This document shows, in pieces, positions 22,273 to 33,229 of a DNA stretch of 64,000 nucleotides. A program made the translations under genes and the position numbers. Source of the stretch: Berberis thunbergii (lineage: Eukaryota > Streptophyta > Magnoliopsida > Ranunculales > Berberidaceae); the NCBI GenBank assembly GCA_003290165.1, contig QNQO01000606.1, positions 496,001 to 560,000 on the forward strand, read 5' to 3'. Under the pieces are notes generated by a model, which ran no database searches, had not been told where the DNA came from, and saw nothing but the letters and a program-made list of their open reading frames with translations. Each line of letters opens with the position of its first letter. The first letter of the stretch is position 1.

Positions 22273-23195
22273 CATACACAAGTCAGGACGACCACAATCA
22301 AACTTGATACACAAGTCAGGACAACCACAGTCAGACTTGCACCCTTCAGATACAAGTCAGGACGACCACAGTCAGACTTGATAAAACAAGTAAGGACGAC
22401 CACAGTCAGACTTGCACCCTTTAGATACAAGTCAGGATAGCCACAGTCAGACTTGATACACAAGTCAGGACAACCACAATCATACTTGCACCCTTTAGAC
22501 GCAAGTCAGGACGACCACAGTTAGACTTGATAAACAAATCAGGACGACCACATTCATATTTGCACCCTTCGGACACAAGTCAGGACAACCACAGTTAGAC
22601 TTGTACCCCTCAAACGCAAGTCAGAATGACCACAGTTAGACTTGATAAACAAGTCAGGACGGCCACAGTCGAACTTGCACCCTTCAGACACAAGTCAGGA
22701 CGGGCACATTCAGACTTGATAAATAAGTCAGGACGACCACAGTCAGACTTGCACCCTTTAGACAAAAGTCAGGACGGGCACAATCAGACTTGATACACAA
22801 GTCAGGACAGCCACAGTTAGACTTTCACCTCTCAGACGCAAGTCAGAACGGTCATAATCAGACTTGTTACACATGTCAGGATGACCACGGTCAAACTTGC
22901 ACCCTTCAGACACAAGTCAAGCCAGCCACAGTCAGACTTGCACCTTTCAAATGCAAGTCAGGATGACTACAGTTAGACGTGATAAACAAGTCAGGACGAC
23001 CACAGTCAGACTTGATAAACAAGTCAGGACAACCATAGTCAGACTTGTACCTTTCAGACACAAGTCAGGACAGTCATAGTTAGGTTTGTTACACAAGTCA
23101 AGACGACCACTATTAGACTTGCACTCTTTAAATACAAGTCAGGACCTCCATGTCAAACTTGTTGAGTAAGCCACGACGACCATAGTCAGACTTGT
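22273..23195 (+). repeat. Minisatellite in the 3' region of the Gypsy element
   Basis: About two dozen diverged copies of the core ACAAGTCAGGACGACCACAG followed by TCAGACTTG, joined by one of two spacers, ATAAAC or CACCCTTCAGAC, so units of about 35 and 41 bp are intermixed. Tandem repeats downstream of pol are a known trait of Tat-lineage elements. The array is confined to this element. Confidence 0.92.
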
Positions 23196-23722
23196 ACTTA
23201 TTGCTCGAAGCCTAGTCCGAATAGAAAGGTGACGACAGCCCAAGAAGTGGGAGCTTAGTCAGTGCTCACATATCTTGGTGAAGATAACTCGCAATAGATC
23301 ATGGTCTTTATGCAGACTATGATCATCAGACATTATCGCTCAAACACCCCGACTGCAAATGCCAGACGGCAATAAAGATGATAGTACAATCAACACTTGT
23401 AGGGGTCGTTGTACTCTCAATAGCAACGTCTGACAAAATTCGGCGACTGTCGAAAGATCAAAACCGAAGCCACGACCATGCACTTAAGAAAGTCAAAATA
23501 AGGCAACAAAAAAGAAGTGAAAAGTGTCAAGGTCAAGCATGCAATCGACAGATAAGCGCATAACACGCAACACAATCTCGCTATAGAGAATACAGGTACA
23601 AAAGATATTTGTTCAATACTCTTAAAATTGATTCAAAGGCTACAATTGTTTTGGAGAGCTTATTCTGGAGGCCGAATAGTCACTTACATCGGAAGGAACT
23701 GCGGGAAGTAAAAAAAAATTAT

Positions 23723-25614
23723 CTAAGCTAGTCTTGAGTTGCCAAAAGGGGAAACAGGATAAAAAACTTCTGCATCATCAATCTTCCAAAAAGCAGCCTT
23801 CCGATATCGATCAAAATCGAGCTCCAAATGAGGATTCCCACCCGCAATTAGTTCAAGCAGCTCCAGCCTACCACGGGTGATATCAGAAGATTTTGAAGTT
23901 TCACGATGGGCTTTGGGCTTCACTAAACTTGCCTTCGCCTCGATCGTCTGTGAGAAAGCGCAACCGTATGATAATCCTTCTCCGCCAGTCGCTACTTCAA
24001 CAAGTTTAGTTCCGCCACAACATCTGCAACCCGAGCCTCAGCCTCCTAAACTCGGCGTCGCTCAATGCCCATATCAAATTCAAATTCCAAGCGCAAAGCA
24101 GGCAACTCAAACTCATGAAACTGTGCCTTACCCACCAACCCCTTGAGCTGTTCATTTAAGAGGTCCAACCTATAGAGCTCGTCTGAATACGACTTGTAAA
24201 ACTCTACAAAAGGTCCATCCGTAGCATGTCTGCGCTACAAGCGTCAGGATGGAGATCACTATTAACAAACAACAACAAGGAACCTTTGGGACACACCGAT
24301 TCAACAAACTTCTCAGAAATAATATTGGCCCGATGCTTGGCATCAAGCTCTAGGGGCAGGAGAGAAGATCTGTTTCTCAAGGTAGCAGGCTCAGTAGACT
24401 ACCCCGCAGTTGCCACTTCTTTCTCTAATAGGATTGGCTTAGAGGAATAACCATCCTTATCGCCGACTCGCCTTCTTATGAGACGATTGATAAGCGACAT
24501 AGTCGCCTCCAACTTAGCCTGCTTCAAAGGGCTCGGTATAATGAACCTTCTCTTTCTAGAACGACCACTACCAGTCTCCTTCGGGGACAACCTAGGCACA
24601 ACAGAGCTTGCATGGAAGTGCCTGAATAGTCCACTCCGCACGACATTGTCTGCGGCCATGACCTCCTCAACATCAACCAAGGGAAGCTCATTAAACGCTT
24701 TCTTCACAGATTCTTCGTCCTCAGTAGGAGTTGGAGTTGCAAATTTATCTGCATGGAACTATCACGACCAAATTCACATGATACAATATTGTCCGCTCTG
24801 AGCCCAACCTAACTATCCGCACGACTTTAAAACACGTTGTATCATGTGGATCAAAACTCGCACATATATAATACATCCTTCCCTCACCCAGGCGATGTGG
24901 GACTATAACCCCATAGTAGTCTGCCAGCCTCTGAGCCAGCCCACACATGGTAGCCTGTCAGCTTCAGAGCCTGCCCACACAAGGTGTTACAGGAACAACG
25001 AGACAACATGTCAGTTTCTATAAAAGCACATGGAAAAATAACATAAACAGAAACACTACACTCACCAAGATTGAATTTGAAGTGTCTGACAAGAGGTCGC
25101 CCGTCCACCTTAAAGTACGAGGAATTAGATGAAGCCAAAAAACAGTTTTTTTGCCAAGACTCAAAGTCAACAGACAAGGAGCCTAAACACTTAGGAGTAC
25201 TCAACCAACATACTCTATGGGCATTAAGACGAGGAGAAGTCAGAAAACGCAGTATCCGCGGAGTCAGCAGATAGCCAAAATGCTTGGCCTTGACAAGGGC
25301 AACAATCAAAATCCTGAACCCGTTAGGCATCATTTTAGTGGGAGGAAAATGAAGATGCGTGAAAGCGCCAAATATCCTTTGAAACTAGAAAGTGAAGCCC
25401 TGCTTGGAACATGGCTTTGTGCAAGGCAATGAGCCTTTGGAGAGGCGTCAACGGATTATGAGTAGCACTCAATCGGACAAGCTATAAATCTTCAGGAACC
25501 CACCCCATATTCTTCGCGAAGCTTATCTAGATTGGACCCCTTCTGTTCCCGGTAAAAAGTATGGCAAGCATATAGCTTGTTTTGTCCGGGGGTTAGTTCG
25601 ACGTTGTCCGCCAT
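23723..25614 (-). pseudogene. Antisense reading frame of the Gypsy element (putative gypsy-type transposon protein)
   Basis: On the minus strand from an ATG at 25,614, broken frames read MADNVELTPGQNKLYACHTF, YREQKGSNLDKLREEYGVG, LHKAMFQAGLHFLVSK, MPNGFRILIVALVKA and FKVDGRPLVRHFKFNLG, then RSGLFRHFHASSVV and a C-terminal EVFYP. This resembles the plant 'putative gypsy type transposon' family, which has conserved hydrophobic and Trp-rich blocks followed by a long coiled-coil tail. Some Tat-lineage elements carry such a frame between integrase and 3' LTR on the opposite strand. Its function is unknown. It is pseudogenised here by stops and frameshifts. Confidence 0.6.
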
Positions 25615-25904
25615 GAAGAGAAAGTTTTTACTTTTAGAAAAGCAAATAGAGATTTGCAACCAAAAACACAGAGAAAGGAAATGACGCAGAAGATATGTAA
25701 GGTGAAAAGACTACCTCTCACAAAAGTGGCGACTTATATAAGCACCAAGCAGTCATGCCCCCTCTCCTTATTGAACGACCACGAATTCATTTAATGACGT
25801 GCGTTGCTCCAGACACGTATCAGGCTCAATCATTACAACTGTCTGAAGTCTATCAAAATGATTTAGTGGACCGATGAGATGGCCCACTAACTCGAGGGAG
25901 CAAC

Positions 25905-26558
25905 TGATGATACACCAAACCATCCTCTAATCAACACTGTTCAATGTCATAATAATCTCGTCAACATAACAAAGCAGGCCCAAACAACAGTAAGCTCATC
26001 ATTGGCAGAATCCAGACAGTCGGTTTTGAGTTGCAATGAGCCAATAAGTCCACAAATCACGCGGTCAGAGCTAATACTCGTAAAACCTCTAAGGCAAGTA
26101 TCTGAAAGATCTACCCAAGACAGGCAGACCAAAAACACATTGGATCCGACTAGGAATGATATATTAGAGTATAAGTCGGGTAAGGAAACTTCCTTGCATG
26201 GACAACATTAAAAAAAGAAATCTCTTTTGTAGATCTAGGAGCACAAGTCGTGTGGGGAAACTATCCCACATGGACAACTCCCACTCAGGAAAAGATTTCC
26301 ATAACAATATCACTTTCCTAAACTACGTCACCAAAGGCCTAGCCGAACACGGACTCATTTACTATAAAAGGAAGATAAGGTCGATGAACTAGATGTACAC
26401 AATATAATCTTGTTTACATTTTTAAGCATCTCCTAAACCTTATCTAACTTAAGCATTGGAGTGCCATCGACCACTACACGGTGGTCCTTGGCTCACATTT
26501 GCTACTTGTGGAGGTCTAAGTAAGCAGCAAGGAAAGAGAGCAGAAATCGACTTCATTA
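25905..26558 (+). repeat. 3' LTR of the nested Gypsy element
   Basis: Starts TGATGATACACCAAACC after a degenerate purine-rich tract (CGAGGGAGCAAC, 25,893-25,904) and ends TTCATTA before ATAGG. Expected terminal CA is TA here. It aligns with 17,035-17,704 and is 16 bp shorter. Confidence 0.9.
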
Positions 26559-26563
26559 ATAGG

Positions 26564-27215
26564 TATAGGACCACTGGTTGCATAAAATGATTATATTTTG
26601 TCATAAATAAATGGGGTGTTAGTTGGACTGTGGATCTTGAGAACCACACATGCTCTTGTTGTGAATGGCAAGTCACAAGTCTGCCATGTGAACATGCATG
26701 TGTTCTGGTTATTCCAACAAGGGACGAGTTTCCAAAGTAAGTATAATTTATTTCAAGTTGTTTGTGTTTCATGTAGGTAATGTAGTCCATATTTTTCAGT
26801 TGAAGCCGACAAAACTACCTATGACTTGTAAGTACACCCACTTGATAATCCAAGTTACTGGCCTTGGGTAAACCACAAAATTTCTTTGTGTTTTCACATC
26901 ACATTTGTAGCTTATTTACTGTTTTGTTGGCCTCATGTACCTTATATATTCACTGTTTATTTTGTTGTCATAACCACAACATTTGTTAAAACTCTTCCAC
27001 TTCATAGGCCTTCTGGAAGACTTAGAAAGAATAGGAGAAGGGGTGAAGACGAGGGGCCCAAGCGACCAAAGAGGAACTCAAATATATTACATTAAATGCA
27101 AACAATATGGGTACATCAAGACTACTTGCAAAGGCGTAACTGCTACTAGTGCTGAGAGAATGCCAGGTGTTGTAGGACTGGGCAATACACTTGGTGGTAC
27201 TGGTAGTCCAGAATA
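26564..27215 (+). pseudogene. MULE transposase, C-terminal SWIM and zinc-knuckle part
   Basis: Directly after the Gypsy element, WTVDLENHTCSCCEWQVTSL followed by PCEHACVLVI is the SWIM zinc finger (CxC...CxH) of MULE transposases. After intron-like sequence come RPSGRLRKNRRRGEDEG and a zinc-knuckle remnant CKQYGYIKTTCKG with one Cys replaced by Tyr. These belong to the same transposase gene as 14,810-17,029, from which they were separated by the insertion. Confidence 0.85.
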
Positions 27216-27666
27216 GAGGAAGATGATGCAATGCCATGCACCCCATTAGCTAGTAGATAATGTATGTTTATGATGAGTCAGAATTTGACTCTGTCCCAGG
27301 GAAACATGTAAAGGTTGGTGATTTTTCCCACCTTTTTGGTATAGTTAGTACATATGATATGACTTGATAAATATATTTGTTGTTTGTAACCATGACATGT
27401 CAGTTTTTCGGTAGATGCCATGTATATGTTAGAGAAAATAGTTACAAACAATGTTTTTGGGTATAGGTTTGAGTTTTTTGGTATAGATGGTACATACAAT
27501 GGCATATCATTTTTTGGCTAGATGCCATGTATGTGCAAGACAAATGGTTTAGTTTTTTGTTACAAGCAATGTAAGAAAAACAATGGTTCAATATGTGATG
27601 TTGTTCAGTATGTGATAAATGTAAGACTAACTGGATATGTAAGACAAATGTAAGGTGAACAATGCA
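27216..27666 (+). other. MULE sequence downstream of transposase
   Basis: AT-rich stretch with loosely repeated phrases such as GGTATAG and GACAAATG, probably the 3' UTR of the transposase. It stops at about 27,667 where the second Gypsy-type remnant begins. No gene seen. Confidence 0.5.
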
Positions 27667-30034
27667 ATGTTTCTCAGGCGGTGAACAGGCCAGCAACACA
27701 TTGGGCGGTGAGCAGCTTGCTGCCTGGGAAGCTCACTTCTATCCTAAGAAGGTTTCTCAGGCGACGCTGAATAACGTTCGCTCTTACTACTCCTTACTTT
27801 TTGACATTGAGATCATTTTGTCCAGGCAGAGCGATAGTTCTTATCATCTGAGGATTGGGTATATTGAACTCTACTCACGCATGTTTCAATCCGACCTTCG
27901 ATTTCCAGTTTCAGAATTATTCTAGGCGTACTTAGACTTTTTGGGCATTCCTCCTGCTCATATGGGCTTTAATGGTTGGAGGGTTATGGTTTCCACTTAT
28001 GTGAGAGTCGTCCTTTCTGGTATTCCCTTGACTGTTAGGACTTTGCACTTGGTGGTTGGTCTGTTGGTGACCAAGAACATTTGTTTTCTTCGTTCTCCGA
28101 CATGTTTTGGTAATCTTAACGACAATACCAAGGGTCGGTCTCAATACTGGTTTTATGCCTCTATCCGTTTTGGTTACTTCGACTTGCAAGATCGTCTGAT
28201 AGTTAGGTCCTTATGGATTTCTAACATGTAGAAGGATTTGAAATTGACTGTAGAAGAACAGATGGTCAGCGAACATTTTTTGCATCTTCCTGATGTTCCT
28301 TTGGAGGCTTTCCTTTCTGATGTCATATGGTGGAGCGTAGTGACTTGTACAACATGAACGAGGTCGAACGTGCTTTGCTAATAGAGAGGTGAGCTGAGGA
28401 GATTGTTGTTCGCGTTGTTTCCATTGGTGTTGGTAATGCTGATGTTGATGGGAAAGTGAGCTCGGATGTTAAAGATCTTGATGCTCCTGTTAGGTTGGAT
28501 TTGCTGACCCGACTTTTAGAAAGAGAAAAATCATGAGGCCTGCTAGTCCGTCAAAATGGTTGTTTATATGTTATGACCGTGTTTCGAAGAGGAAACAACT
28601 TCTTGGCTCTATTCGTCGCGTTTCCCTCGTCCAAGCTATGTTGATAGGGAACTTGCAAAAGATGATTGCTTATCTCTCGAGGAGGATGAAAAGATGAAGT
28701 TGGCATTAGGGAGGAGTGAGAAATAGATTACTCGCCCGTTGGATGGTAATGAAAATAGGCTCATTTTTTCCTACGGTGGGCCTGATGCTGCTGAATGTTA
28801 TAATGATGATGCTCGAGCTATCGATGATAAGATGCTTCAGCTAGCAGTTGTGCAATCTAAGGAGATTGATGATCACAACCGGGATTGCGAGGTGCTTACT
28901 CCTCGATCTCCTTCTGTTTCCGTTGGCACTACTACTTGTTATGCCCCTGTTGCGACTACTACGCAACAAAAGGGTAAGGATGATTTTTCTGTCATTATTT
29001 TTTCCATCTTCTCTTTCGGTCATTGGAGGTGGCTTCTTCGCGCTTCTGGACCCCCATGTCCTTTATCCGAGGATTAGTTGGAAGGAACCTATTCTTGAAG
29101 AGATTTGCATTAAATCAGATGGGAAGTTTTGTTGGTTTACCTTGTTTGACGTGTATGATAGTGCATGTAGGTTGATTAACGAATGGCACAGGCAGTCGGT
29201 GGAGAGGCATTTGATGTCCGTGTTGGATCTGAGCACTCATCTTGATGATGGTCTTAAATAGATAATGGATGGGATTAACCATTTTATTTATGCGGGGTGA
29301 TGGGCTCGAATTACCGAGCTGGTCGTAATCAGATGGCTTCTCTGGAGTGGAAGTTTACAGTGTTTTGCTAATGTTTTCTCATGTTCTTTGTTAATTCGAC
29401 GCGCTAAAAACACGATGCGCAAAACATGAGAAAACGGCCAGGGCTGTTCGGGCTTTGTTGATTGAGGCGAAGGGTGCACGGGATAAGTTTGCAGTTGTGC
29501 TTGAGTCTTTGAGGACCAATTTGGATGGGGTTTGTGCATGTTTGCATGATGTGGAGAAAAGGTTGTCTGCCGAGAAGGTGACTCATGATGAGGTTGCACG
29601 TGTCATGGTTGAGCGGTCCGTCAATCACGATGTTGCTGAGAAATGGGTGGAGCAATTGATGGCTGCGTTCTATGAGGTCAAGGTAGATAATTTCGTGATG
29701 CTTACCACCTATGAGGGACAATTCATTATGGCTAAAAAAACTTTTCTCCATCAAAGACAGGCTTCGCATTGTAGAGGCGACAGATTGGCAGCGAATCGTT
29801 GATGGGAGGACTGAGCTTTTTTACTATATCGAGGGGCTTGGTGTTGATTTATCCCAGTACCGTCACTTGATTGATAAAGTCTTTGAAGATGAAGATGGTG
29901 ACGAAGGTGTTCCAAGCTCTTCGGGTGATCCAGTGGTTGAAGAACCATTGTTTCCTTCTCATTTAGAAGATCGAGCTCCTGCTAGTGATGCAACGCCTTT
30001 CGTCCATCGGATGATGTCACCAATGATGTTGTGA
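27667..30034 (+). pseudogene. Antisense frame of the second Gypsy remnant (putative gypsy-type transposon protein)
   Basis: Open pieces give LYSRMFQSDLRFPVSELF, YLDFLGIPPAHMGFNGWRVM and FYASIRFGYFDLQDRLIV, the hydrophobic and Trp-containing blocks of the plant 'putative gypsy type transposon' family. A charged helical tail follows at 29,455-29,802 (GARDKFAVVLESLRTNLDGV, VEKRLSAEKVTHDEVARVMV), and an acidic C-terminus at 29,880-30,000 (EDEDGDEGV). Stops at about 27,923, 28,229 and elsewhere break it. It parallels the minus-strand frame of the first element, which supports the view that the frame is an ancestral part of this lineage. Confidence 0.62.
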
Positions 30035-30449
30035 TTGCCTCCACTTTATCTCCCACTCTTTTACCCTCTTATTCGGATATAATAGAGTAGTTTTATTAAT
30101 GAAAATAACTTTTCTTTTTGGTATTCATGTTTGCATGTTTTTGCATCGTAGTCGTGATTTGTCTTGGGCTATGTGTTGACTCATTATACGTGGTGTAGTA
30201 TGTGTATTGACTCATACCTTTTTACTTTTAGGTCAGTCGTAGTTGTTGAAGCAAGTTGTACTGTGTATCTTCAGTTTGTCTTTTCGATTGGTTAGGAGGC
30301 CTTTACAACTACATTTTTAATCATGTCCAAATTTCTTGATCTAAATTCCTTTATGGCTACTTTTATGCTTTGAGGCATCAGTTGCCCTGAAGTAGCTTGA
30401 CTTTATTTTCTCGTGCTAATTGACTCAGAGCTTATTTGAGCAAGTTGGT

Positions 30450-30770
30450 TTTTTCATCTTGACTTTTACTTCGTATTGGTCATCCCGAAGTTTTTATGAG
30501 TAGGTTTTTACTTTGTTGGTTTGACGTATTAATCGACCCAAAGTTCTTAATTTAAGTTGTCTTGTTTGTTCAACTTTTACTTTATCGGTACGACATACTA
30601 GTCGACCCGAAGTTCTTTATTTGAGTAAGTTGACTCGTTCGTCCAACTTTTACTTCATTGATTTGATGCACTAGTCGACCCGAAGTTCTTTAGTTTTGTA
30701 AGTTGACTCGTTCGTCCAAATTTTATTTGAGTAAATTGACTCATTTGTCAAATCATGTTTGCATCAACTT
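30450..30770. repeat. Short minisatellite of the second Gypsy remnant
   Basis: Three to four diverged copies of a unit of about 85 bp containing CTAGTCGACCCGAAGTTCTT and TTGACTCGTTCGTCCAA. Its place between gag and the antisense frame corresponds to the minisatellite of the first element. Confidence 0.75.
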
Positions 30771-31129
30771 CAAATGGTCCAATCATGCTTGCATTAGCTC
30801 CAAATGCGGATGTCTAATCAAGTATGTTGTCGTCGATTTCATCATTGGTAATACGGGTTAGGCTTGCATCTGTCAGTAGGGTCTTTGAATCATGTTAGTT
30901 GGCCGATGCAAGCTTTTCCATGTTCTTTCACCGTGAATCAGTATATTGGTTTGTTTGGTTTCATTTGGCATTAATACTTCGACTTCAATATAGATCAACT
31001 CGAGTGGGAGGTCTTTCTGGTTGCTTCTTCAATTGGGTTGATCATTTTGTTCCCTCCAGCTATGCAGTGTAGGACTATATTAGTTCCCTGTGCTATTCTT
31101 TTGATCCCGTAGTGGTGTTTACCTTTTCC

Positions 31130-32623
31130 TTTCCTTTGGGCTACTTGTCTGGCATTCTGATGAATTCATCGAGCCATCCTCTCTAAATCCAATGCACAAT
31201 TTCATTTTTTAGATTGTAGCAGTTTTCCGTATCATGCTCGTGATCCTTGTGGAAGGAAAATACTTATGCTTATTTCTCCTTCCGGGTCTCCTCTCATTCT
31301 GAATGGCAAGTTGACGTCCTCCCATTTCGCCATGTGTTTCAATATATTGGCCCGACTTGTTTTCAAGATTGTATACAGCTTGTATGTCTTTTTCATCACA
31401 CTAGTTACTCATTCATGTTTGGGTTTCGTCGACTGTAGTTTTCCAGACTCTTGCTGGTTGGATTCGGATCGCCCATTGGTTCAATGCTTCTTTAACTGAA
31501 TGTTATCTTTCTAGGGCCCATCGTCTTTTATTCATTCCTGCCTTCTTTCTCGCTTCTTTTAGTGGCCCTCCCTTTCTTGATCATTTTTCTTCCTGGTAGC
31601 TTTCATCTCCTCGAGAGAAATGTGTTTTGGGCGGTCTTCAATATAATTGTCATGTTTTTTGGGGGTTCCAGGTTGAGAGCATAAAAATGGTCATTTTTTC
31701 AGTCCGGTGGTGAAAGTAGGAGTGGATGTGTCATCACTACATCCGTCGATCATTGTTAGCTCGTAAGTGAATCAAGTGACATACTCCATTTTTGTCTCCT
31801 CGGGCTTATGTTTGATGTGAAGTAGGTAGTGTGGTCCTTTCCTCATTCGTTGACTACCAATGAACCTTGTGATAAAGGCGGTGGCTAGAGCCTGGAAGGA
31901 GTCAATCGACCTTGGTGGTAAGCTGTTGAAGCAGTTCATTTCTGTAGGGGTAAGACTAGTTGGAAACGTTATGCACAAGATGGATTCAGTACTATGCTTT
32001 AATGTCATCATGTGGTGAAAATGTCGCAGATGATCTGTTGGGTTGGTGGTGCCATCATATCCCTCGAATTTTGGTGGGGTGAACTTTTTTGGCATGGGAG
32101 TTATCATGAAGGCGACAGATAATGGTGGTTTGGCCAGTTCATACAACACATTAGGATCTGTGACTCCGATCCTGAACGGGATTTCAGCACGTGTTTCGTC
32201 ACTCTGTGGAGTCTTATCTTGGGGAGTTTCATTGCTTTCGAGATTGCTCTATTGGGGTTCTACAAGAACCTCGTTACTTTCTTGGGCTCGGTTAGTAAAG
32301 TTTTGCTGGGGTGGCGCTTGGATAGGGTCGGCTGACTGAGTGCGCTCTTGAGTGAGTTTCTCCAACATCTTCATCATGTGGTTCATCTGGGTCATAAGCA
32401 AATCTACTCGAGGGTCAGTAGTTGTGTCGCTGAATGTCTGGGTTGTCTGAGCTATTGCATATTGCAGATTCTGACTGTCGGACACAATTGGATCGATGTT
32501 TACTGTTGGGTCTCGATCGTAAGCCGCTGGCAATGTAGCATCGCAAGTAGGAGGGTTACTATGATTGTTGCTGGGTTGAGGGTTTGTAGAGTGTTCCATT
32601 TGTTCTGATAGTCTGTTGATCAT
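31130..32623 (-). pseudogene. Gag of the second Gypsy remnant
   Basis: One frame runs from 32,623 to 31,772 with a single internal TAG at about 32,247. It has a Gln/Thr-rich start, a helical QMNHMMKMLEKLTQE segment and the gag core PPKFEGYDGTTNPTDHLRHF, PPRSIDSFQALATAFITRF and HYLLHIKHKPEETKMEYV. After a frameshift, FHKDHEHDTENCYNLK near 31,250 is the C-terminal gag motif just before the protease in related elements. Nothing of pol follows. Gag-only derivatives can be mobilised in trans by complete relatives (known of the group). Confidence 0.8.
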
Positions 32624-32683
32624 TGATCAGATTTTGGTGAGTTTCGTCACTGCGGATCTCATTTTTAGAAAGGAAAGTTATTG

Positions 32684-32704
32684 TTCCCCATGGATGACAC
32701 CAAA
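32684..32704 (-). other. Primer binding site of the second Gypsy remnant
   Basis: The minus strand reads TTTGGTGTCATCCATGGGGA, close to the TTTGGCGCCGTCTGTGGGGA type used by plant Gypsy elements. It fixes the orientation of the remnant. Confidence 0.7.
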
Positions 32705-32708
32705 CTAA

Positions 32709-33229
32709 TGCGTCTCGTCCTCCTGTAATTTTGACATGCAAAACAGATGTTAGATTGCCAATGACCACCTTTTTGGTGGTTGAAGGCACTCCGATACTTA
32801 AGTTAGCAACTCTGTTGGAGAATGAAGTAAATCTGGATAAAACTCAGTTAAAATTGCATACCTTGGTCGATTGTTCCTATTACCTTATATAATGGTCACA
32901 GTTAATTCTCTGCATGACTTAAGCATATGAGGCGCAACGGAATGAGACATTTAGCGATCTCCTCATTTATGAAGACGCGTCCGTGGAGGCGTAACTCCCT
33001 CCACGACTCTCTTCTTATGCAACGTTTCTCTTCTTTATGAGAGAACTTGTTCAGGCCTGGATTTGGGTCTTAGTTATGACTTCTTTTGATGGGTCATGTT
33101 TGGGCATTTATGATTTGTTTTGCTCTCTTTGGGCTTTATGAACTGGAAAGAAGGGATACCTGATCTTCGTGATGGATGATTTTCGCCACGTGTATGGCTG
33201 TGATGACGGTATATTCTGATGTATCATCA
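32709..33229 (-). repeat. 5' LTR of the second Gypsy remnant
   Basis: On the minus strand it starts TGATGATACATCAGAATA at 33,229 and ends ...GACGCA at 32,709, about 521 bp, followed within five bases by the PBS. The end is inferred from the CA dinucleotide before the PBS, since no partner LTR remains for comparison. Confidence 0.65.

Larger units (their letters stand above)
17035..26558 (+). mobile_element. Ty3/Gypsy Tat-like LTR retrotransposon nested in the MULE transposase gene
   Basis: A 9,524-bp element with two long direct LTRs, flanked by a 5-bp duplication ATAGG (17,030-17,034 and 26,559-26,563). The internal order is PBS, gag remnant, protease, reverse transcriptase, RNase H, integrase, a minisatellite-rich 3' region and an antisense reading frame. 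The RNase H type, the 3' tandem repeats and the antisense frame fit the Tat lineage. Frameshifts, stops and LTR divergence visible by eye show it is old and inactive. Confidence 0.9.
27667..33229 (-). mobile_element. Second Tat-like Gypsy remnant, gag-only, opposite orientation
   Basis: Reading on the minus strand: one LTR (33,229-32,709), PBS, gag (32,623 to about 31,130), a short minisatellite (about 30,760-30,450), then a long antisense frame on the plus strand (27,667-30,034). Protease, RT, RNase H and integrase are absent and there is no second LTR, the left end apparently being lost within the antisense frame. The LTR begins TGATGATACATCA like the first element, so both belong to related families. 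The left border is set where the antisense frame begins abruptly. Confidence 0.75.

Noticed and set aside
22273..23195. Regularly spaced repeats resembling a CRISPR array
   Set aside because: The spacers are of only two kinds and are themselves repeated, the repeats are diverged, and the array lies inside a plant Gypsy element. It is a minisatellite.
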